A stretch of 64,000 nt of DNA. It comes from Cyanobacteria bacterium SZAS LIN-3 (GTDB taxonomy: Bacteria > Cyanobacteriota > Vampirovibrionia > Obscuribacterales > Obscuribacteraceae). The DNA is taken from assembly GCA_018266215.1 (NCBI GenBank), contig JAFEAV010000004.1, positions 62,001 through 126,000 on the forward strand. The letters are read 5' to 3'. A program made the position numbers and the translations under genes. Below the pieces are notes generated by a model, which saw nothing but the letters and a program-made list of their open reading frames with translations, made no database searches and was not told where the DNA came from. Positions 16,074-23,350 of this stretch are shown in pieces (within the stretch, counting starts at the first letter, position 1; every line of letters starts with the position of its first letter).

Positions 16074-17841
16074 GAAAGGTTTGACTGAGTACAGTTTATT
16101 TGAGCAGCCGGTTTTGTTTGTCGACTGCCAGACTACCGGCGCCACTCCCGGCAGTGCCCATTTGCTGGAAGTTGGTTGGGTGGTGGGCTCCGCCGCATTA
16201 GAGCCGGCACCGCCGGTGGTTACCAGGCTGGTCGCCCTGCCCGACGATGAGATTTTGCCTAATCGTATTCAAAAAATCACCGGCATTTCGGCTGATGATA
16301 TGGCACTGGCTGTGGCCGCACCCCAGGTCTGCGCCGAGCTTCTGACCCTCATCAATGAGCACCGGCTGCGTTATGCCGTGGCTCACTGGGCTCAATACGA
16401 GCGTACATTTTTAAGTCACTATTTTGCCCAGAACACAGACGATAAAGTGCTGCCCCTGGACTTTGTCTGCACCTGCCAGATAGCTAAAAAGCTTTTTCCC
16501 GACCTGCCTTCGCGGGCGATTCGCGCTGTGGCCGGTTATTTTGGTCTCAGTACCGAAGAAATGAAAAGAGCCGGCGGGCACGTGGAGACGACTTATTTCA
16601 TCTGGCAAAAACTTGTGCCGGAGCTTGACGCGCTCGGCTTGAAAAATCTCGCCGACCTTTTTGAATGGCTTAAAGCCCCGGTCAAGAAGCCGGCTGCCGG
16701 CGCCTCGCGCCTGAGGCTGGAAAGGCTTACCAGGCTGGAGCTTCCGGACCAGCCCGGTGTCTACCGCATGCTTAATTCCAATGGCAAGATCCTTTATGTA
16801 GGCAAGGCCACCTCGCTCAAATCGCGGGTGAACAGTTATTTTACCGGTCGCAAAGGCAAGGACAGCAAGACCAAGGAGCTTATCAGTCAGGTCTTTGATC
16901 TGGACGTCAGTCCTCTGGCCACGCCCTTTGAGGCGGCGCTGCTGGAAAACGACCTGATCAAAGAACACGATCCGCCCTATAACCGCGCCCTGAAAAAACG
17001 CGGTCGCGCCCTGGTCTATTTTAATCGAGAATTTACGAGTGCGGCCGATAAACCCGATGCTGAGCATGCCCTGGGTCCGTTCCCCCGGGGCTCAACCATC
17101 GAGCCCTTGCTTTTGCTTGTTTCGGGCTTGCAGACCGGGACATTTGATCCCGGCTTGTTCTGGGGATTGCTCGACCAAGAGCAGACGGACCGGGCGGTGA
17201 AATTGTTTTTTGCCGAGGAAAACATCGACATAGAAAGTCCGGATGTTGCCTTACCGACGGTGCGCAGCCTTCTTGCTCTGGGAATGAGAAATTATCGCCA
17301 GTATTTGCTCAGTACGCTTGCTACCCAGGCGTCGGCCAGAAGTTTGTCTCTGACATATTTTATCGGGCCTGCGGCGGAAAAAATCGACGACGAAATCGAT
17401 GCTGAGCTCTTAGACGGTGCCGTCGAGGCGGAAGGTGAGTCCGAGCCGGAAGATGCGGACGAAGAAGCTGAAGAACTGTCTGATGAAGAACTGGCGCAGA
17501 TGGTGCGCTCCCTTGTCACAGGCTCTGCCAGAGCTTATGCCCTGGCCCGGACATTGATGCGATTGCTCGATATTACGATTGCCTTTGAAGAAAAAAAGCG
17601 TCGCCGCAAACTTGTCTTTCAACGCGGACGCTTGACTCGCAGTGAAGACCTGGGGCAGCCGGTAATTGCCGAGGGCCAGGCGCACTATGCACCGATGATT
17701 GTCAGACCAGGCATCAACAGCCGCGAAGCAGTCGATCTTGTCACCTACGATCGCATGCGTATTTTGCTTGCGGAGATACGCCGTTTGCATGGACGTGGAC
17801 ACTGGATTTCGCTAATGCCTGCAGATCTTGTGATATCTTGA
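16066..17841 (+). CDS. DnaQ-like domain (degenerate) fused to a GIY-YIG (UvrC/Cho-like) nuclease
   Basis: About 591 residues from a TTG at 16066. AAGGAG lies 7 bases upstream, inside the helicase gene, which it overlaps by 8 bases. Residues 16-190 have the DEDD exonuclease layout, but Exo I reads DCQTTG (Asp20, Gln22 in place of Glu), Exo II reads HWAQYE (Glu for Asp) and the expected Exo III Asp is Tyr177, so exonuclease activity is doubtful. Residues 225-310 are a GIY-YIG domain like the UvrC N terminus: GVYRM, ILYVGKATSLKSRVNSYF and EAALLENDLIKEHDPPYN, with Tyr, Arg and Glu kept. The C-terminal half is unassigned, with an acidic stretch around 460-485. DnaQ-GIY-YIG fusions are known in actinobacteria. 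Here the partner is a helicase. Confidence 0.88.
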   Translation: MSEKGLTEYSLFEQPVLFVDCQTTGATPGSAHLLEVGWVVGSAALEPAPPVVTRLVALPDDEILPNRIQKITGISADDMALAVAAPQVCAELLTLINEHRLRYAVAHWAQYERTFLSHYFAQNTDDKVLPLDFVCTCQIAKKLFPDLPSRAIRAVAGYFGLSTEEMKRAGGHVETTYFIWQKLVPELDALGLKNLADLFEWLKAPVKKPAAGASRLRLERLTRLELPDQPGVYRMLNSNGKILYVGKATSLKSRVNSYFTGRKGKDSKTKELISQVFDLDVSPLATPFEAALLENDLIKEHDPPYNRALKKRGRALVYFNREFTSAADKPDAEHALGPFPRGSTIEPLLLLVSGLQTGTFDPGLFWGLLDQEQTDRAVKLFFAEENIDIESPDVALPTVRSLLALGMRNYRQYLLSTLATQASARSLSLTYFIGPAAEKIDDEIDAELLDGAVEAEGESEPEDADEEAEELSDEELAQMVRSLVTGSARAYALARTLMRLLDITIAFEEKKRRRKLVFQRGRLTRSEDLGQPVIAEGQAHYAPMIVRPGINSREAVDLVTYDRMRILLAEIRRLHGRGHWISLMPADLVIS

Positions 17842-17909
17842 GTGTAAGGTCGAAGCACCCACCACTTCCGGCTTCCGCGCTCTACCAGTTTTGTTCCGGG
17901 ACTTTTGTT

Positions 17910-19397
17910 GTGACCAGTCCTTACCATAAATTTCTCGCCGTCCCACTTTCATTGAGCCTGGCTCTGGCAACGCTTGTTGCTGCAGTCGGACCGTCGCTCG
18001 CCAGCGAGACCCCGACACTGCTTGAAAAAGTACTTGCTGAACCGGATTTTGCGCATCGCCCCTCCCAGGTATCGCTGGCCGAAAGATACATGAAACAACA
18101 TCCGCGCAATCCCGATATGCTCGGTATCAAAGGGCGCTATTTGCTGTCTCAGGGAAAAATTCCACAGTCTATCGCTGCTTTTAAGGAATGTCTGGCCCTG
18201 GCGCCGACAAATGCCCGCGCATACGAGGGTTTAAGTTTTTGCCTGATTGAAATGCGCGATTATAAGGGCGCTTTTGACGCGGGCCTCAAGGCTTTTGGCT
18301 TGAAACAACTGGATCCGATTTACGTGATGCCGGATAGCGGCTTTTTAACCAATATGTGTAAGCTGGCCTCTAAACTGGGTCGCCAGGCCGATGCCGCCCG
18401 CTTTACGAAAGAGCTCAAATACTGTCAGGACGCTGCGCATGCCCGCATTTTGCGGGAGCAGGGCGTGCTCGATCAGTCCCTTGTTTTGCTGGACAAAATG
18501 CTGAAGGAAAATCCTTCTCTTGCTTATGCGCACTTGCTGCGCGGAGTTGTGTACAACAACAAGAGCGAGCATCAGAAAGCAATCAAAGATTTTGACGCAG
18601 TCATTGCTCTGCAGCCGACTTTGACCACGTCTTACTATTTGCGCGGGGATTCGTATTTTGAGCTCAACAACAAAGTCAAAGCGCTGGAGAGCTGGAAGCA
18701 GGCGCTGGCGGTGCATCCGGTGCCTTACCCGGGGTTGATAGCTTTGCAGTATACGGCTATGACAGGCCGCAACCGCGAACATTTTGAGCCCAATGATATG
18801 CAGGTGATCAATGCCGCCGATATTCATTATTTATGCGGTGTGGCCGAAACCGATCTGCGCCGGTACGCGGACGCGGCTAAGGATTTTGGACAGTGCATCG
18901 CCATCGATGGCACTGAATACAAGGCCTATTTTTCCCGGGCCGTAGTCAACGAGCGGCTCAATCGTGAAGACCTGGCTCTGGTCGATCTCAACCACGCGAT
19001 TAAACTGAACAACAAATATATTGAAGCTCTCTTTGAGCGCGCTAAGTTATATGAGAAGAGGCATGAAAACGCACTGGCCATGGCTGATTACAGCACTGTG
19101 ATCAATTTCAATCCCGGTGATCTGGGGGCTTTGATCCAGCGGGCTGAGCTGGCGGTGCGCATTAAAAATTTCGACCAGGCCCTGGCCGATTATAACCAGG
19201 CAATTCGACTCAGTCCCACCGAGGACGACCCCCTTATGGGACGGGCAAAAGTTTATACGCTCACGGGTCGCTATGACCAGGCCCTGGCCGACTATAAAAA
19301 AGCGATGCGTCTCAATCCCCAGGATAAGGGGGTAGTGTTGGATGCCATTGCCCGGGTAGAAAAGCTAAAGAAGAATGCCGCGCTCTCTGCCAGGTAA
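17910..19397 (+). CDS. Secreted TPR-repeat protein
   Basis: About 495 residues. GTG 17910 is chosen because it begins a clean signal peptide (YHKFLAVPLSLSLALATLVAAVGPSLA). A longer in-frame TTG at 17838 overlaps the previous stop but adds a non-signal lead. The mature protein is nearly all TPR, with at least eight units visible (for example LRGVVYNNKSEHQKAIKDF, YLRGDSYFELNNKVKALESW, FSRAVVNERLNREDLALVDL, IQRAELAVRIKNFDQALADY, MGRAKVYTLTGRYDQALADY). It probably scaffolds other envelope proteins. It follows the nuclease gene and precedes a phosphoesterase by 6 bases. Confidence 0.85.
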   Translation: MTSPYHKFLAVPLSLSLALATLVAAVGPSLASETPTLLEKVLAEPDFAHRPSQVSLAERYMKQHPRNPDMLGIKGRYLLSQGKIPQSIAAFKECLALAPTNARAYEGLSFCLIEMRDYKGAFDAGLKAFGLKQLDPIYVMPDSGFLTNMCKLASKLGRQADAARFTKELKYCQDAAHARILREQGVLDQSLVLLDKMLKENPSLAYAHLLRGVVYNNKSEHQKAIKDFDAVIALQPTLTTSYYLRGDSYFELNNKVKALESWKQALAVHPVPYPGLIALQYTAMTGRNREHFEPNDMQVINAADIHYLCGVAETDLRRYADAAKDFGQCIAIDGTEYKAYFSRAVVNERLNREDLALVDLNHAIKLNNKYIEALFERAKLYEKRHENALAMADYSTVINFNPGDLGALIQRAELAVRIKNFDQALADYNQAIRLSPTEDDPLMGRAKVYTLTGRYDQALADYKKAMRLNPQDKGVVLDAIARVEKLKKNAALSAR

Positions 19398-19403
19398 ATT
19401 GAT

Positions 19404-19889
19404 TTGCTACTGACCATTCTCGCCGACACCCATGTAACAACGGCTAAGCGCTCGCGGGCGCAGGATCTGCCGGCAATTGTCTGGGACAGCATCAAAGAGT
19501 CCGATGCCGTAATCCATGCCGGGGACGTGGTCGAGGCCTATTTGCTTGAGGCCATCGCCAAAATAGTCCCGGTGCACGCTGTCCTGGGCAACAATGACAC
19601 CGGCCTGACACTGCCCGAGCGGCTGGAACTGCAGTTTGAGCAGGTGAAACTGGCCGTTTTGCACGAGTCGGGGCCGCGCAAGGGGCGGCCGGAGCGTTTG
19701 CGCAAGCAGTTCCCCGACGCCCAGGTGGTTGTTTACGGACATTCTCATATTCCGGATTTGCAGACTTTTGAGGGTCTTTTGATAATGAACCCGGGCAGCT
19801 GCACCGACCGCAGACGGGAGCCCAAGTTCAGTTTCGGCCGTCTGGCCATCGAAGGGGCGAGCATCCGACCTTACATTGTACGGTTTTAA
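19404..19889 (+). CDS. YfcE/MJ0936-type metallophosphoesterase
   Basis: A 161-residue calcineurin-like phosphoesterase with the metal ligands in order: DTH near the N terminus, HAGD, GNND, a His in LHES, and GHSH. It starts at a TTG with AGGT about 8 bases upstream. YfcE-family enzymes hydrolyse phosphodiesters in vitro with a di-metal centre; physiological substrates are mostly unknown. Cytoplasmic. The six-base gap from the TPR gene suggests a shared transcript. Confidence 0.9.
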   Translation: MLLTILADTHVTTAKRSRAQDLPAIVWDSIKESDAVIHAGDVVEAYLLEAIAKIVPVHAVLGNNDTGLTLPERLELQFEQVKLAVLHESGPRKGRPERLRKQFPDAQVVVYGHSHIPDLQTFEGLLIMNPGSCTDRRREPKFSFGRLAIEGASIRPYIVRF

Positions 19890-20012
19890 GATATATTGCC
19901 TGATTTCTTGGCCTGGTTTGCTTCTTCGTACTTCCCCCATTGATCGGTGCTGGGCGCTGGCATATCGTTGCAGCGTGAGGGCGATCGAGACAAAGTAACT
20001 GGGAGAAAAAGT

Positions 20013-20537
20013 ATGAAAAAAGGAACCAAACTAGAAACTGCCATGCGGTATCTGTTGGTCTGCGCGATTTTTGCCTCACCAATGCTGCCCGCTTCTGCGC
20101 AAGGTGCCTTCCAGACAAGCGGACCTAACCAGCAGCTGGATCAGTCTTCAGCTCCCTTGTTTACGCAGCCAAATCATTATCAGGACCTGCGCCAGCACTG
20201 CTTCTTTGCCGGTGATTATCGTAACCCGGTGACGATTAGCGTCGGTTACAACGAGCAGCCCCTCTTCTATTATGACGATCCCATTATCCAGACTGTTTAT
20301 CCCGGTCCCACGCCTATTTCGACCGGTCTGATCGGCAACGATATCAACATCACTGTTAATGGTTCGGTACCAGGTCTGGTCAACACAGCTGTTGCCGGTG
20401 CGGTTATCGGCGGAGCCAGTGTTGTCGGAAGCGCAGTCAGTGGTTTTGGATCCGGTTCCGGTTCAGCCATGAACATGAGTGGTTCGGGCGCAAGCGCCAG
20501 CGTTAGCGGCACCGTACTCGATGGCACGCAGTTTTAA
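20013..20537 (+). CDS. Secreted protein with a Gly/Ser/Ala-rich C terminus
   Basis: A 174-residue protein. ATG 20013 has GGGAGA about 7 bases upstream and begins a signal peptide (MKKGTKLETAMRYLLVCAIFASPMLPASAQ). The mature part has a Gln/Asn-rich lead, a short stretch with three Tyr, and then a flexible tail rich in Gly, Ser and Val with GSGSGS-type runs. No domain recognised. It could be a surface or matrix protein, which is inference. The next gene, also secreted, starts 9 bases after its stop. Confidence 0.7.
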   Translation: MKKGTKLETAMRYLLVCAIFASPMLPASAQGAFQTSGPNQQLDQSSAPLFTQPNHYQDLRQHCFFAGDYRNPVTISVGYNEQPLFYYDDPIIQTVYPGPTPISTGLIGNDINITVNGSVPGLVNTAVAGAVIGGASVVGSAVSGFGSGSGSAMNMSGSGASASVSGTVLDGTQF

Positions 20538-20546
20538 GAGCGCTTC

Positions 20547-21077
20547 ATGAGAAAGGACACTGTTTGGGCTGTGATGGCGGCCGTGCTTGTTCTGACGTTT
20601 TCAGGGCCGGCTTTTGCTCAGGATAAAACTGCCAAAGCCGCTCCAGCAAACAGCCAGACTGCCCGAGCTGCTGAGGTGGCGAAGTTTTTCGCCCTTGTGA
20701 AGGCACTCGATAAGGCGCGTCCGATTACGCATGCCAGCATCAAAAAAATCACTCAGACTGACCTGAATTTTTATTCCAGTGATCATTTCAGATCGCCGGA
20801 GAATCCTGCCTGCAGCTCATTAATCAATGTTGTTCAGGCTCGGGGCGAGGGTTCGGTGGAGTTGGAACTTAAGCCCAACGCCGGCCTCAGCCTCTCTGAC
20901 GTCAAGCGAGTGTTTGGCAAGTGGCACCACGTTGGGGAGCCAGGTGCCATGAGTGTTGAGCCGCCTGCTCGCGCCTATGTCTATGAGAAGCCCAAAGGTT
21001 GGCTTACATTTGAGTGCGCAAAGGCCAAAGGGCAACGCCTTCTTGTCGTCTGTTTGATCGACAGAGTAAAAGACTAA
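20547..21077 (+). CDS. Secreted protein of unknown function
   Basis: A 176-residue protein with a classical signal peptide (MRKDTVWAVMAAVLVLTFSGPAFAQ). The mature domain has two Cys (about residues 91 and 152) that could form a disulphide, and ends in strands (WLTFECAK, QRLLVVCLIDRV). It is compact and probably folded, with no family I recognise. It follows the Gly/Ser-rich gene by 9 bases, and its last 4 bases overlap the end of the convergent zincin gene. Confidence 0.7.
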   Translation: MRKDTVWAVMAAVLVLTFSGPAFAQDKTAKAAPANSQTARAAEVAKFFALVKALDKARPITHASIKKITQTDLNFYSSDHFRSPENPACSSLINVVQARGEGSVELELKPNAGLSLSDVKRVFGKWHHVGEPGAMSVEPPARAYVYEKPKGWLTFECAKAKGQRLLVVCLIDRVKD

Positions 21078-22093
21078 AACAGGGGGTGTTTCGTTCCGCT
21101 GCTGTCTTTGACTTGTGCCTGATCATGCATCAGCTTGATCAGCTTGGAAAAGTGCTTCAAAATTATCTCGTCGCTGACCTGTTTCTTGGGGTCGGGGACG
21201 TGCTTAATGGCAAATATCTCGGCAAATAATTCGTCCTTATTCGTAAGGAAGTAATTCAACCGATGACGTTCTTCCGTGTTCAGTGATTTTGCGCCTTCCT
21301 GGAAGGCAGCATCAAAATCATGCCGGGCACTGAATTTTTTCAAAACAGCCTGGTCAATGGCGTGGCCCATTTCATGCCAGCCATTGCGCTCGATGCCTGC
21401 GTAGGTCAGACTTTTTACGTCGAAGTTATTGAGATTTTCTTTCCCGTCTCCATACGACTGCAATCCATTGCGGCGCTGATAATCAATGGAGGCGTTAACT
21501 TTAGCCTCAACTTTCTGCTCCTGCACCGTTCTGGACGCCCTGTCAACGAAGATGATTGCGTTCTTACTCGGGCTATAAAACATAGGCAGCTGGTCAATGG
21601 TGTGATTTTGACCTCTGGCCGCCTCGGAGGCCTCTTTTGCCAGGTCCGGCGACAGATTGACGTTGACAATTATGCGACACTTGCAGTGGCTGGCCAGAAG
21701 TGCCTGCCGAAGGTGATCGGGCACTGTTTGCAGCCAGTGCTCAACCTCCGCTTTGCGCCTTGGAGACACCCCCTGATCGACTTGAATTTCACCAGGTTGG
21801 ATCGCCATCGCGTGCTTCTCGCCGACAGGGGCGGCTTTGTCGGAAGCTTTTTTGCTGGCCGCGACTACGGAGTGCCCATCGACCAGCTGGAAGGCGCTGC
21901 TCTGGGCCTCGCTTGCTTTCTTTATTTCTGACTGATCAACTTTGGTCATTGAAAAGTCCTGGCCTGCCATCAGTCTTTGCTTCTCTAAAAGCTTATTGTC
22001 TCTGCTGGTAGTGGGTGTCACGTTGTCGACGCCTTTTTCCGGAGTCGTGACTTCCTTCGGCTGGTCCGAAGTATTGGAATTATCTTTAGACAT
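21074..22093 (-). CDS. HExxH zinc-metallopeptidase-like protein (anthrax lethal factor-like fold possible)
   Basis: A 339-residue protein with no signal peptide. ATG 22093 has GGAGG 7 bases upstream; the frame runs further to 22162 but that part is unlikely to be translated. The N-terminal 150 residues are polar and low in complexity. The C-terminal half has the zincin motif NGWHEMGHAID (HExxH at 240-244), with a downstream third ligand candidate in KDELFAEIFAIKH. The combination HExxH plus (D)ELFAE.FA is like ATLF-type domains of the anthrax lethal factor group. That link is inference. A cytoplasmic or non-classically exported protease is possible. Confidence 0.8.
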   Translation of the reverse strand: MSKDNSNTSDQPKEVTTPEKGVDNVTPTTSRDNKLLEKQRLMAGQDFSMTKVDQSEIKKASEAQSSAFQLVDGHSVVAASKKASDKAAPVGEKHAMAIQPGEIQVDQGVSPRRKAEVEHWLQTVPDHLRQALLASHCKCRIIVNVNLSPDLAKEASEAARGQNHTIDQLPMFYSPSKNAIIFVDRASRTVQEQKVEAKVNASIDYQRRNGLQSYGDGKENLNNFDVKSLTYAGIERNGWHEMGHAIDQAVLKKFSARHDFDAAFQEGAKSLNTEERHRLNYFLTNKDELFAEIFAIKHVPDPKKQVSDEIILKHFSKLIKLMHDQAQVKDSSGTKHPLF

Positions 22094-22149
22094 CCATGCA
22101 CCTCCGGCGGGGTAAGGTCGTTTTACATATGCCCGGCGGTCACTTCTAT

Positions 22150-22171
22150 AAATCGTAATCATGCCTTAATG
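22150..22171. repeat. Left copy of a 22-bp perfect direct repeat (AAATCGTAAT...)
   Basis: These 22 bases occur again, unchanged and in the same orientation, at 23253-23274. The two copies bracket the higBA genes. The match stops exactly at 22 bases on both sides. With the 1,081 bases between removed, one copy would sit in an ordinary short divergent gap between the zincin gene (22093) and the secreted protein gene (23351). Confidence 0.9.
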
Positions 22172-22183
22172 GCTTTGGCATCG

Positions 22184-22194
22184 TGCCGTAAGCG
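22184..22194 (+). repeat. Left subterminal inverted repeat of the higBA cassette
   Basis: TGCCGTAAGCG, starting 12 bases inside the left direct repeat. It matches the minus-strand reading of 23230-23240 at 9 of 11 positions. Confidence 0.5.
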
Positions 22195-22243
22195 TTTGCG
22201 AGGCGTTTTCTTGGCTACCGCGCTCTTTCCCAATGCAATCCCC

Positions 22244-22273
22244 TTGACACGGCGCTCCCAAAATGGGAACATT
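22244..22273 (+). promoter_or_regulatory. Promoter and operator candidate of higBA
   Basis: TTGACA at 22244-22249 is a perfect -35 box. AACATT at 22268-22273 is a possible weak -10, 18 bases further. Between them lies the palindrome TCCCA-AAA-TGGGA (22256-22268), a plausible site for autorepression by HigA, as is usual for this family. This placement also argues against the ATG at 22263 as the higB start. Confidence 0.5.
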
Positions 22274-22298
22274 AGGAGGCTGGCCCAGGAAACTTATT

Positions 22299-22586
22299 TT
22301 GATAATCCAGAATAAGATTGCAATTGACGATTTCTACAGGAGCAATGCGTCTGCGCGGAAAAGCCTGGATGCCTGGGTGAAGGTTGTCGAGGCAGTTAGG
22401 TGGACTAAGCACGCGGATATAAAAAAGACCTTTTCGTCTGCTGACCTTATTAGCGGTTCTCTTTATATATTCAATGTTGGCGGGAATAACACCCGGATTG
22501 CAGCGAATGTCTTTTTTCCACAGGCCACAGTCTTTGTTCGCGAAGTAATGACGCATTCACAGTACAGCAAAAAGAAATTCAAATAA
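22299..22586 (+). CDS. higB: HigB-family type II toxin (mRNA interferase)
   Basis: 95 residues from a TTG at 22299, which has AGGAAA about 6 bases upstream. The open frame begins at an ATG at 22263, but that lies inside the promoter and operator. The sequence follows the HigB layout: SLDAWVKVVEAVRWTKHADIKKTF, then SGSLYIFNVGGNNTRIAANVFF, then a final strand VFVREVMTHSQYSKKK. HigB toxins are RelE-like, cut mRNA during translation, and are neutralised by HigA. Length and motifs look complete. It is 12 bases upstream of higA, in the toxin-first order typical of higBA. Confidence 0.88.
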   Translation: MIIQNKIAIDDFYRSNASARKSLDAWVKVVEAVRWTKHADIKKTFSSADLISGSLYIFNVGGNNTRIAANVFFPQATVFVREVMTHSQYSKKKFK

Positions 22587-22598
22587 GAGGCCTGGCCC

Positions 22599-23183
22599 AT
22601 GTTCGCAGTCACCGCAAAGTATTTAAAATTAATTGAGCGATTTCCCCTCCGGCCTATCGTGTCGCGTGAAGAGCTGACGGCCGCGCTCGAACTCTCCCTG
22701 GAACTCCACCTCGCGTATGAGGAACTGGCCGAGGACGAAAAGGGGTACTTAGCGATCTTGTCTGATGTTATCCAGAAGTGTGAAGCGGCTCAAACATCAG
22801 TAGGCACGGCCAAGGTATCACCTGTTGAAATGCTGAATTGGCTCCTTGAAACAAACAATCTTACACAATCTAATTTATCAGCGATTTTAGGCGTGAGTCG
22901 AGGCCGAGCCAGCGAGCTTTGTAATGGCATACGGCCGCTTTCAAAAACACACATAGAGACGCTGTCCGTTTACTTCAAGGTCCCTGCGGATGTATTTTTC
23001 GGGACTAAACCTGAAGGCGAGCCGATACCCAGGAAGAAACCAAAACAGAAGCGGGGTCAGAAACTCGCTCCTCGGAGAATCGCTGCTAGCGTTGTGGAGC
23101 TACGAAGACAAGATCGAAAGGTCGCCGGGAAGGCAATGAAGGCAACACCTCCAAAAAAGAAAACTAAGAAAGAGTACTCTTAA
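22599..23183 (+). CDS. higA: HigA-family antitoxin with an XRE helix-turn-helix and a long basic tail
   Basis: A 194-residue protein. Residues 1-70 match the HigA N-terminal region (KYLKLIERFPLRPIVSREELTAAL, then ELAEDEKGYLAILSDVI). Residues about 78-128 are an XRE helix-turn-helix (LNWLLETNNLTQSNLSAILGVSRGRASELCNG). The last 55 residues are unusually long and Lys/Arg-rich (KKPKQKRGQKLAPRR, PPKKKTKK), beyond the usual family length, and may add nonspecific DNA or RNA binding. HigA binds HigB and represses the operon. AGAGG precedes the ATG. Confidence 0.9.
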   Translation: MFAVTAKYLKLIERFPLRPIVSREELTAALELSLELHLAYEELAEDEKGYLAILSDVIQKCEAAQTSVGTAKVSPVEMLNWLLETNNLTQSNLSAILGVSRGRASELCNGIRPLSKTHIETLSVYFKVPADVFFGTKPEGEPIPRKKPKQKRGQKLAPRRIAASVVELRRQDRKVAGKAMKATPPKKKTKKEYS

Positions 23184-23229
23184 GTCATAAGCCTGCTGGT
23201 TGCACTTTCGTTGCTTTGTTTTCGAACCG

Positions 23230-23240
23230 TGCTTACTGCA
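23230..23240 (-). repeat. Right subterminal inverted repeat of the higBA cassette
   Basis: TGCAGTAAGCA on the minus strand, ending 12 bases before the right direct repeat. It pairs with 22184-22194 at the same distance from the opposite border. Confidence 0.5.
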
Positions 23241-23252
23241 ATGAGATCTGGC

Positions 23253-23274
23253 AAATCGTAATCATGCCTTAATG
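23253..23274. repeat. Right copy of the 22-bp perfect direct repeat
   Basis: Identical to 22150-22171 over all 22 bases; the flanking bases differ. It lies 77 bases upstream of the secreted coiled-coil gene and closes the higBA cassette. Confidence 0.9.
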
Positions 23275-23350
23275 CCCGGTGGTGTTTAGGCGGCGGGAGG
23301 CGGGTATAGATCACTTAGTTTGGCCTGTTTAATGTAGTCGGAGAGCACAG

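Larger units (their letters stand above)
22150..23274. mobile_element. Putative higBA cassette bounded by direct repeats, without its own recombinase
   Basis: The segment holds only higB and higA. Its borders are a 22-bp perfect direct repeat. Just inside, each exactly 12 bases from the repeat, are related 11-mers in inverted orientation: TGCCGTAAGCG at 22184-22194 and, read on the minus strand, TGCAGTAAGCA at 23230-23240. The HigA tail and parts of higB look AT-richer by eye than the neighbours. This is the layout expected of a passively moved unit (target duplication or attachment-site pair plus terminal inverted repeats). No transposase or integrase is present, so mobilisation in trans is inferred. 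Confidence 0.55.

Noticed and set aside
22150-23274. Xer-dif (pdif) module explanation for the higBA cassette
   Set aside because: The 22-bp repeat lacks the paired 11-base half-sites of dif-like sequences as I know them, and the copies are direct. It is left as an unidentified repeat.
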